NCBI GenBank assembly: GCA_028867755.1
Contig: JAGWFT010000001.1
Coordinates: 970,727 to 1,034,726 of the forward strand
Direction: 5' to 3'
Length of the DNA stretch: 64,000 nt
Source of the DNA: Nitrososphaerota archaeon
GTDB lineage: Archaea > Thermoproteota > Nitrososphaeria > Nitrososphaerales > Nitrosopumilaceae
Shown: piece after piece, positions 33,851 to 41,422 of the stretch
Numbering within the stretch: position 1 is the stretch's first letter
Layout of the letters: each line of letters opens with the position of its first letter
Program-made: the position numbers and the translations under genes
The notes under the pieces: model-generated
Seen by the model: only the letters and a program-made list of their open reading frames with translations
The model's database searches: none
Told to the model about the DNA's origin: nothing

Positions 33851-34332
33851 GGTGGGGCTGCCTGCGTTGTAAGTGTGGTTCCTCTTTGAGTTGTAATGGT
33901 AATAGTGTCTGCACTCTTGCTCTTCCAGACTGCATTGGCAGAAAGTTTTGCTGATATGGTATACGATGCTTGCTGATTTATTGTGGCAGGCAAGGCTGTA
34001 GACATGGATAGGTAGCTGCTTATGGCCGTACTATTGACCTGCATACTAGTTATCTTTGCAGCTACTGTGCCAGTGTTTGTTAGCGTCACATTTATGATGT
34101 TTTTTGAGTTTGCTGAACCACAATTAGTACAAAATGCTACGTTTTCTATATTCAAATTTTCATTTATCTTGTTGGTCATATTTGATGAAGTGTTTATCAA
34201 TGAAGTTTCAAATGTCTTGAGATTTCCATTTGACCATGCAACTATTGAGCTGCCCAACACGGCAACACTTGTTAACAATATTGCTGTAGTGATAACACTA
34301 CTAAGACCCCTGTGAGCTCTAACAAACTTCAT
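33847..34332 (-). CDS. Minor pilin-like (ArlF/ArlG-like) protein
   Basis: A 161-residue protein with a prepilin signal (RAHRG, cleavage before LSSVITTAIL) and a beta-sandwich domain (NVTLTNTGTVAAKITSMQVNST). A CTNC motif lies at about 69-72. The layout fits a minor pilin or the stator proteins ArlF/ArlG. Overlaps the LamG gene, so the two are probably made together. Confidence 0.75.
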   Translation of the reverse strand: MKFVRAHRGLSSVITTAILLTSVAVLGSSIVAWSNGNLKTFETSLINTSSNMTNKINENLNIENVAFCTNCGSANSKNIINVTLTNTGTVAAKITSMQVNSTAISSYLSMSTALPATINQQASYTISAKLSANAVWKSKSADTITITTQRGTTLTTQAAPP

Positions 34333-34379
34333 ACATGTTTTCTTTGATTTATTCTGTCTTGGCGTGGTACTGTATGTGG

Positions 34380-34904
34380 CTAGATTGAATTTACACTCGC
34401 CTCACTTATGATCTCTTTTGGCAAAGGCTGGATTCCAGCCATTTGTTCTGCAATAATGTCATTTTCAATATCTGTTGTAACTGTCTCTTCTACAGGCTCT
34501 GGTATCTTGGAAGCTTCTTCTTGTTTTGTTTCTACTTGAGGTGCAGACGATATCTGTGATAGCTTGTAGGCAGGGCATGGAATTTGCACGCTCTTTGAGA
34601 CTACATAAATTAAAGGAAAGATTTCTTGATATATCGTATTTACAATTAATGGTATGTTTTTTTGATCAGGTTCAAGATGTTTTGATATCTCGATATCATC
34701 CCCGCAAAGAGAGGCAATACCTTCTACGGATAATTTTGTATTTGTAGGGTTTGAAAGCAAGGTAAATTTGTATTTTAATTTGATTCCAAACTCGTTGTTT
34801 TCTATCTCATCTACTGATACATCAATGTCATATTTGATGAAATCATCATGGAAATTTTTTAATTTGTTTACTGTAAACGCTGTTATCTCTATACTTGGAT
34901 GCAT
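34380..34904 (-). CDS. SecB-like chaperone candidate
   Basis: A 174-residue cytosolic protein. The first 120 residues look like the SecB fold: four strands, then helices with IVNTIYQEIFPLIYVVSKSV, comparable to the FPYARE helix of SecB, and IPCPAYKL at the end. The last 55 residues are an acidic disordered tail. It heads the leftward pilin operon, so a role holding pre-pilins for export is inferred. Sequence match is weak. Confidence 0.45.
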   Translation of the reverse strand: MHPSIEITAFTVNKLKNFHDDFIKYDIDVSVDEIENNEFGIKLKYKFTLLSNPTNTKLSVEGIASLCGDDIEISKHLEPDQKNIPLIVNTIYQEIFPLIYVVSKSVQIPCPAYKLSQISSAPQVETKQEEASKIPEPVEETVTTDIENDIIAEQMAGIQPLPKEIISEASVNSI

Positions 34905-34999
34905 TTGATCCGTATATTGAATAGATCCAGACTTAAGCCCCTGTCTGTAGCGCCATAATACATATCATACAATTAACGACTCTTCATAATACCAATTTT
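34905..34999. promoter_or_regulatory. Divergent promoter region of the filament locus
   Basis: The 95 bp between the SecB-like gene and the MoxR gene must drive both arms of the locus. AT-rich blocks (ATACATATCATACAATTAA; CTTCATAATACC) are candidates for TATA boxes. No clear operator symmetry seen. Confidence 0.4.
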
Positions 35000-36010
35000 G
35001 TGAGTAATTTAGAAGAGGTCAGTCATAGGGTAAAAGAGACAAACGCTTCAAAAGTTGTAAATGAAAATTTCAATCTCAATATCACAATATCAAAACTAAA
35101 ACGAAATACGCACGCTCTTTCAAAAAACTATGATGTCAAAAAGTATCTAGACTCAAACAAATTTACTTTCTCGCCTGAAATATCAGAGCTTATTCCAAAA
35201 GACACTCCACCGTATATAGACAACGGTGAGATGTATGTAGAAAGAATTGCAAGAGCAATGGCATTTTTCAAACAATGTGCCCTAATTGGTCCTAGCGGTA
35301 CTGGAAAGACACACATTGTATATTTTGTGGCAGAGCTTGCTGGGCTACCCTTGTGGGAGATAAATTGTGGTCTGCAAACCTCAGTTTTTGATCTTTTTGG
35401 TAGATATGTAGGCCTTGGAAAAGAGAACTGGATAGATGGCCTTATCACACTGTGGTGCAGGCATGGCGGAATTTTGTACCTTGATGAGGCCAATATGATG
35501 AAACAAGATATTGCAACCAGGCTTAACCCTATCTTAGATCAGCGTGGGCACATGGTACTGACTGAAAAAGACAATGAAATCATACAACGTCACAATGATG
35601 CTTTTCTTATAATCAGCATGAATCCAGTGTCATCAGAATTTGCAGGAACAAAACCAATTAATGCTGCAATGAGGAGGCGCATGAGTGTCTGGCTGAACTT
35701 TGATTACATGAGTGTAGGAAATAAAATTGATGAGAAAGAAATTGATTTGCTAGAGAAAAAAACTGGCATTGATAGAAAAAATGCAGAAAGAATAATACGA
35801 ATTGGTGCAGAACTACGAGAACGATACAAAAGAGGCGAACTTCCGTATGGACCGTCTATTGGGGACCTGATAAACTGGGCAAAACTGGTATCAGATGGCA
35901 CAGCTTTGAAGAGTGCAGGAGAAGAAACTATAATTGCACTTACAAGCGATGATCCTGAAATTCAAGAGATTGTAAGAAAGATAGTTCACAAAAATGCCGA
36001 TAGCCTATGA
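35000..36010 (+). CDS. MoxR-type AAA+ ATPase
   Basis: A 336-residue AAA+ ATPase from GTG 35000. Walker A GPSGTGKT (97-104), Walker B GILYLDEAN (157-165), sensor 1 in FLIISMNP, and Arg fingers near AAMRRRMSVW. MoxR/CbbQ/NorQ proteins are chaperone ATPases that pair with VWA proteins to remodel or metallate complexes. Here its VWA partner overlaps by 4 nt, and both precede the major pilin. Confidence 0.88.
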   Translation: MSNLEEVSHRVKETNASKVVNENFNLNITISKLKRNTHALSKNYDVKKYLDSNKFTFSPEISELIPKDTPPYIDNGEMYVERIARAMAFFKQCALIGPSGTGKTHIVYFVAELAGLPLWEINCGLQTSVFDLFGRYVGLGKENWIDGLITLWCRHGGILYLDEANMMKQDIATRLNPILDQRGHMVLTEKDNEIIQRHNDAFLIISMNPVSSEFAGTKPINAAMRRRMSVWLNFDYMSVGNKIDEKEIDLLEKKTGIDRKNAERIIRIGAELRERYKRGELPYGPSIGDLINWAKLVSDGTALKSAGEETIIALTSDDPEIQEIVRKIVHKNADSL

Positions 36011-37560
36011 GAAGCGAAGAGAATTTTTATGAGTATGTCTGCAGACTGTTTTATGACTTTTCTCACACAATGCCAGACGATGTTGGCCTAGTTCTTTCCA
36101 AAAAAACAGTTTATCCGCTTTTGGAGGTTGGCTCTAACCTTCATGTTGTTTTACCATTGCCAAGAATTATTGGGGATAAATACGCGTTTGAAGGAATGCT
36201 TTTTGAAAACACCATAGATGGAAAGAAAAGTCTTTGGATTCTTTTTTTGTTCACATTGTATCATCTAGCAGCACATGTAGCTATATCTGATTATCAAAAA
36301 TACAAGGAATGGCAAAAAGACAAGACTGAAGATGCAAGTTGGCTTGTAATTGACTTTATTGAGGATATTCGAGTGGCCCGATACATAGAACGTGCAGATG
36401 CAGAAATCTGGAAAAACATGTGTTTGGTTGAAAAACAGTTTGACGATTATCTTGAAAGAAGACGATCAAATAATGCTTGCAAGCAAACCCCATACGAAAT
36501 AGTAGAGGAAGAAAAGATTCGTAGCTATTTAAAGGCTAGAGCGGTAGATGGCAAGGCATCTAATGATCATGACACCATGGCAGATCTTCTATATCATAAT
36601 CGTAATTTACTCGATTTTTTCCCACGGCCTTATCATGAGCGTCATAAATCTACATGGTTGATAAAATTTGAAGATAAGGCCCCTGGGCTCTTATCATCTG
36701 AAATTTTTAATGTGCGGATAACAAAACTAGATGAATTGTGGCAAGAGCATGAATATTCAAAAAACAGGTTATACCAAAGATACAAAAAATATCTCAAGAA
36801 TCTCAAGTTTGATTCAATTGTGGTGCCAACAGGTGATTTACAAGAATACCACAAAATAAAATCAAGAATTTTGCCGCTCTTAAAAAAAATCCGTCAACAG
36901 TTACGGTTACTACCTAATTTGGTTGATTCTCCCAAAACTGATCAAATGGGCTATATTGATATGCAAATGGCAATTCAAGCAATATCATCACAAGGACAGA
37001 CAACTGAGATCTTTGAGCAAGATGAACAAAGAAGAACTGAGGAGGCATGGGTGATTTTAGTGGATAAAAGTGGCAGCATGAGATTGTTATTTGATAAAAT
37101 TCAAGAATTTGTTGTGTGCATGGCAGAATCTGCAAACGAGTTAACAGGGAAATATGATGAATGGGCTCTTTTTAGCTTTGACAATAGTTTTCAAATTCTA
37201 AAGGATTTCAAAGAAAAATACAATCAAGAAGTTCAAGCAAGGATAGGTTCTATAAAACATGGAGGTATGTCATTGTTGCCTGATGCGCTTGAATTATCAA
37301 GTATGATATTAGCAGATAATCCTAGAGAAAAAAAATATATTTTTGTCATAACAGATGGTAATCCTTCTGGATATGAGAAAATTCATGCTGCTTTCTCAAA
37401 GACTGTTAAAAAGATGGAAATTTCCGGAATAACCCTGATAGCAATAGGCGTGTCAAAAGGAACCACTCGTGCTTTTAGGAACAGTGCAAGAGGAAAAAAT
37501 CTTAATCAACTTGTGGCCAAATTCATTACTGCTTACAGAACTGCCTCTGCAGGTATGTAA
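36007..37560 (+). CDS. VWA-domain protein (MoxR partner, NorD/CbbO-like)
   Basis: A 517-residue protein without signal peptide. A helical N-terminal region (about 1-330) precedes a von Willebrand A domain whose MIDAS reads DKSGS (353-357), followed by ALFSFDNSF, GGMSLLPDAL and FVITDGNPSG. Such proteins bind targets for the MoxR ATPase via a metal ion. Coupled to the MoxR gene by an ATGA overlap and followed 57 bp later by the pilin. Confidence 0.85.
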   Translation: MRSEENFYEYVCRLFYDFSHTMPDDVGLVLSKKTVYPLLEVGSNLHVVLPLPRIIGDKYAFEGMLFENTIDGKKSLWILFLFTLYHLAAHVAISDYQKYKEWQKDKTEDASWLVIDFIEDIRVARYIERADAEIWKNMCLVEKQFDDYLERRRSNNACKQTPYEIVEEEKIRSYLKARAVDGKASNDHDTMADLLYHNRNLLDFFPRPYHERHKSTWLIKFEDKAPGLLSSEIFNVRITKLDELWQEHEYSKNRLYQRYKKYLKNLKFDSIVVPTGDLQEYHKIKSRILPLLKKIRQQLRLLPNLVDSPKTDQMGYIDMQMAIQAISSQGQTTEIFEQDEQRRTEEAWVILVDKSGSMRLLFDKIQEFVVCMAESANELTGKYDEWALFSFDNSFQILKDFKEKYNQEVQARIGSIKHGGMSLLPDALELSSMILADNPREKKYIFVITDGNPSGYEKIHAAFSKTVKKMEISGITLIAIGVSKGTTRAFRNSARGKNLNQLVAKFITAYRTASAGM

Positions 37561-37616
37561 CCGTAAAAGACACACTAGATCAGATAAACTGTCATTACCA
37601 TTTCTGGTAATAAGGT

Positions 37617-38303
37617 ATGTTCATAAAAACAAAGAACAGAAAGGCAATCAGTGCCGTGCTTACTACGCTGATTATCTTGGTGGCATCAGTAGTTCTTGGA
37701 ACAGGTGTTGTATTATTTGGTACAAGCCTTTTCCAGACAAACGCCCAATCATCGGGTCTGGCCGCCCAAGGTACTCACGTGTGGGTAAATGCAACTACCG
37801 GAATGACTAAAACCTACGTGTGGGGTGCTGCAGAAATACGAAACAGTGGAGACAAGATATTGTCTGTAGACCAGATTAGTGTTCGTGGTACTCAAATACC
37901 ATTTGCAAACTGGTACTATGACAGTAATCCAAATGACGTCACTGCCGCAAACTTCCAGTCTCAGCTTAACTATACTGGAACTGCAACAACTGCAAATCAG
38001 GTCGGTGGTGTTGTAGCAGGTGAGATGCAATCTTATGGTGCTAAGCAAAACTGTCCTACCGCAAGTGCAACCTCATTCTACATCAATGAATTTGGTTCTG
38101 CGGCAAATCCAACAAATCCAACACTGTGCTTCACACAAGCAAGTGGCCCAATCTCACTGAAGCCAGGAGGCTCAGCAATTGTGTACTTCCAAGTTCCTAC
38201 CGGAGTCTTGAGTACAGTTGATGGAGGCTCTAGCAGCAGTGTTGCAATATATGCTGGTAGCGTAGGTGCACCACAATCGGTTACTGTACAAAGCCAATCC
38301 TAG
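37617..38303 (+). CDS. Major type IV pilin/archaellin-like protein
   Basis: A 228-residue protein with prepilin signal (KTKNRKA, cleavage before ISAVLTTLII) and a hydrophobic assembly helix to about residue 35. The beta-rich body contains two Cys (about 145 and 170) that could form a disulfide. Likely main filament subunit: a hairpin and T-run directly follow its stop, which would let it be made in excess over the ATPase gene. It lacks the usual archaellin pattern, so pilin is as likely as archaellin. Confidence 0.75.
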   Translation: MFIKTKNRKAISAVLTTLIILVASVVLGTGVVLFGTSLFQTNAQSSGLAAQGTHVWVNATTGMTKTYVWGAAEIRNSGDKILSVDQISVRGTQIPFANWYYDSNPNDVTAANFQSQLNYTGTATTANQVGGVVAGEMQSYGAKQNCPTASATSFYINEFGSAANPTNPTLCFTQASGPISLKPGGSAIVYFQVPTGVLSTVDGGSSSSVAIYAGSVGAPQSVTVQSQS

Positions 38304-38304
38304 A

Positions 38305-38342
38305 GGGCCAAAAAATGCCCAAACTCTTTTCTTTTTTATTTT
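38305..38342 (+). terminator. Intra-operon terminator after the pilin gene
   Basis: GGGC (38305-38308) can pair with GCCC (38317-38320) over an A-rich loop, followed by a T-rich run (38326-38342). Archaeal termination depends mainly on T-runs. A GGAGG ribosome-binding site for the next gene follows at 38344-38348. Confidence 0.5.
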
Positions 38343-38355
38343 CGGAGGATAGCAA

Positions 38356-39900
38356 ATGAAAGAGAGATCAAACCAAACCAAAGAAATTGAAAGTTTTCTG
38401 ACAAGTCAAATTATTGATGGAAATCAAAGTCATATTCCTCCAGGATATGAGGTGGTTAAAAACTATCAATTGCAACCACCGTTTAGTTATGCCAATATTT
38501 TGTATAACCAAGAAAAATCTTCATATCTCTATTTTGTAGACGAGTCTAAACTAAATCAAGACGAAACGTTGATCTTTCAAAAATTGTATAGACTCATAGA
38601 AGAAAGCCTAGAGTCGCCAACAGAACTAAAAAGTAACCAAAATTTTGATGACCACTTGAGTATGATTCTAAAAGAAAATGAAAAAATGTTTTTGGGCCAA
38701 TCAAGTGCTAGCATGGAGAAGGTAAAGTACTATCTAAAGCGAGACATCAATGGCTTTGGTGTCATAGATCCTTTGATGCATGATATTGGCATAGAAGATA
38801 TTAGCTGTAGTGGAACTGAAAAACCTATTTTTATCTGGCATAGAAATTATGATAGCATTCCAACTAACATACGATACACATCTAATGATCTTCTAAACGC
38901 GTTTGTTTCAAGAATAGTTTTCAGGGCTGGAAAACACATAAGCTCGGCATTTCCAATCTCTGATCTTGCACTGCAAGGAAACCACAGAATCTCTGTTCTT
39001 TATCAAAAAGAGGTAACTCCAAAGGGAACAAGCTTTACAATAAGAAAATTCAAGGAAGACCCTTACACTGTTATTGATTTAATCAAGTTTGGTACAATGA
39101 GCCTCCCAGTTGCCGCCTATCTGTGGATGCTGGTGGAGTCAAAAATGTCATTTATAATAATAGGCGCCACAGGCAGCGGTAAGACAACCATACTTAATGC
39201 AATTACTGGTCTGGTTCATCCCGATTACAAAATTTTTTCAGTTGAAGATGTGGCTGAAATTAACATAAATCACGAAAACTGGTTTACTCTTGTTTCAAGA
39301 AGTGGTTTTGGCCTTGGAGGCGAAGGTGAAATTGGTTTGTATGACTTGATAAAAGCTGGTGTAAGACACAGGCCTGACTATATTGTAGTGGGTGAAATTA
39401 GAGGCTCTGAGGCTTATGTCATGTTTCAGGCCATGGCGACAGGTCACGGTGGTTTGTGCACTATGCATGCAGATAGTCTAGAATCTGCAATAAAGAGATT
39501 GCAACAAAAACCAATGGATATTCCTCCGTCATACATCTCATTGATGAACTGTGCTGTAGTGATTAAAAGAGTAAAAGAAAATTCAACAGGTCAGAGTAGC
39601 AGACGAGCTATAGTTGTATCAGAAATTATTTCTTCTGATTCATCACATGCTGCTTTTTCATGGAACCCAAAGACTGATTATTTTGATGATGACCTCAAGG
39701 AGAGTATCCTGTTTAAAAGAATGGTAGCGTCAACAGGGCGTGACATGAGGGAATTATTAAAAGAACACCAACAAAGAATCTCGATTCTAAAGTGGATGCT
39801 TGAAAATGACATTCGCAATTATAAAAAAGTAGCCGAAATAGTTGGGAAATACTATAGAGACCCAGAATCTTTGATGCAGAAAATGGAAGTAGGAGTTTAA
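38356..39900 (+). CDS. Type IV filament assembly ATPase (ArlI/FlaI-like)
   Basis: A 514-residue secretion ATPase. Walker A GATGSGKTT (270-278), Asp box FSVEDVAEI, Walker B with PDYIVVGEIRGSEA and His box TGHGGLCTMHADS are all intact. It powers filament assembly (and rotation if an archaellum). Directly followed by the platform gene with no gap. Confidence 0.92.
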   Translation: MKERSNQTKEIESFLTSQIIDGNQSHIPPGYEVVKNYQLQPPFSYANILYNQEKSSYLYFVDESKLNQDETLIFQKLYRLIEESLESPTELKSNQNFDDHLSMILKENEKMFLGQSSASMEKVKYYLKRDINGFGVIDPLMHDIGIEDISCSGTEKPIFIWHRNYDSIPTNIRYTSNDLLNAFVSRIVFRAGKHISSAFPISDLALQGNHRISVLYQKEVTPKGTSFTIRKFKEDPYTVIDLIKFGTMSLPVAAYLWMLVESKMSFIIIGATGSGKTTILNAITGLVHPDYKIFSVEDVAEININHENWFTLVSRSGFGLGGEGEIGLYDLIKAGVRHRPDYIVVGEIRGSEAYVMFQAMATGHGGLCTMHADSLESAIKRLQQKPMDIPPSYISLMNCAVVIKRVKENSTGQSSRRAIVVSEIISSDSSHAAFSWNPKTDYFDDDLKESILFKRMVASTGRDMRELLKEHQQRISILKWMLENDIRNYKKVAEIVGKYYRDPESLMQKMEVGV

Positions 39901-41367
39901 TTGATTTTGCTTTCTTTAAAAAAACTTGACCAGGGGGATTATGAAAAGAAACAAAACAAAAAGATAGAAAGAGAACTACCATATTTCATAACACTTGTAT
40001 CCTTGCTTGCATCAAGCGGGCTGGGGCCGTATACTATTTTACAAAAGATAAAAGAAATCAATCTTTTGCCAATAATTCATGGAGAAACCATAAAGATCCT
40101 CAAACGTATTGATATGCTTGGAATAGATCCTCTCACTGCACTAAATCAGACAAAAGACAAGCCGTCCTCTAGAGCTCTCGGAGAATTTCTTGGAGGTTAT
40201 GTGTCTGCTATTCAAAGTGGTGGAAATGTAATCAATTACCTAAAAAGCAAAATGTCAAGCTCATATGATAGACTTGAGAATACAGAAAAACAGTCAGTAG
40301 AGAAACTAAGCGGTACTGTGCATGGCTGGCTAACGATGCAGATTGTTGTCTTGTCCGTGTTTATTCTAGTTGCGGCCATTGGTTCAAATCCACTAAGTTC
40401 TAACGGCGCAAGTCACCCAGAACCACCATATGCACTTTTGATTTTTTCACCTATAATTTCAATCGCATTTATGAAAATGGTTCAAAAAATGAATTATTCA
40501 AACATTCCAGAAATCGCGATAAAAAAGATATTAAAATCTACTTTGCCTCCCTTTCTTGTAGGACTAGTACTGATTGCAAGCAACCTGCTTTCAGACTTGA
40601 ATGCTAATGCTTACATTTTGGGTGGTTCCTTGGTGATTGGTTCTTTATGGCTAGCAATTAAATTCAAAAAAATTTATGTTGCAAATCTACATGCAGAAGC
40701 TGCAACGCCACAAATTCTCCGAGATATCACAGAGGCAAGAAAATCTGGTATGGGACCTGAAAAATGTATCATACATGCTTGCAAGAGAAAAGATTTCAGA
40801 TCATTTAACATTGTTGCAAATACCATAGCAAACAAGCTTGAATGGGGTATTCCATTATCTAACATTTTTGAAACACTTCATAAAGAAGTCAAGAATTTCC
40901 AAGTATTAATTACTTTTAGAATATTGTTTGAAATCATCTCTTCTGGTGGGGGTAATGTCAATACACTTGATTCATTAGCTGATGCTAGTGAAAAGATCCA
41001 CGACATTTCAAAAACCAAGCGTGATATGCTTCAGCCATACGTGATAGTTGGTTTTATGGTAATTGTAATTACTGGATTTACCACTCTGTTAACAATAGAC
41101 TCTTTTGCAGACATTGATAAAGAAAAAAATCTAGTCCACAACGATAATGCACAAACATCTAGCATGCCAAATTCCTTACTTGATGTTGTTTCTATTGCTG
41201 TAATTGTACAAGCATGGTTAGCTGGACTTTTCATCGGAAAAATAACAAAGGGTGCCTATTCTGGAGGGTTCATGTATTCGATGCTACTTACTATAATTAG
41301 CATGGTTGCTATAGGAATGATCCAACTCCATGTGATAAACATAGGCTCTATTCTCCAACCATCCTAA
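39901..41367 (+). CDS. Type IV filament membrane platform (ArlJ/FlaJ-like)
   Basis: A 488-residue polytopic protein with two T2SF-like cytosolic domains (REMIERELPYFITLVSLLASSGL-type segment near residues 22-45, and RDITEARKSGMGPEKCIIHA) and about eight to nine TM helices. Start TTG at 39901, immediately after the ATPase stop. Forms the membrane base on which the ATPase acts. Confidence 0.88.
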   Translation: MILLSLKKLDQGDYEKKQNKKIERELPYFITLVSLLASSGLGPYTILQKIKEINLLPIIHGETIKILKRIDMLGIDPLTALNQTKDKPSSRALGEFLGGYVSAIQSGGNVINYLKSKMSSSYDRLENTEKQSVEKLSGTVHGWLTMQIVVLSVFILVAAIGSNPLSSNGASHPEPPYALLIFSPIISIAFMKMVQKMNYSNIPEIAIKKILKSTLPPFLVGLVLIASNLLSDLNANAYILGGSLVIGSLWLAIKFKKIYVANLHAEAATPQILRDITEARKSGMGPEKCIIHACKRKDFRSFNIVANTIANKLEWGIPLSNIFETLHKEVKNFQVLITFRILFEIISSGGGNVNTLDSLADASEKIHDISKTKRDMLQPYVIVGFMVIVITGFTTLLTIDSFADIDKEKNLVHNDNAQTSSMPNSLLDVVSIAVIVQAWLAGLFIGKITKGAYSGGFMYSMLLTIISMVAIGMIQLHVINIGSILQPS

Positions 41368-41422
41368 TGAGTATGTCACGAAAAAAGTCATACCGCCTCT
41401 TATATCATCTTTGAAGATACAT

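Noticed and set aside
37617-38303. Calling the pilin-like gene a definite archaellin (arlB)
   Set aside because: Signal and helix fit both archaellins and pilins, and the archaellum-specific genes ArlH/ArlC/D/E are not seen, so the safer label is pilin/archaellin-like.
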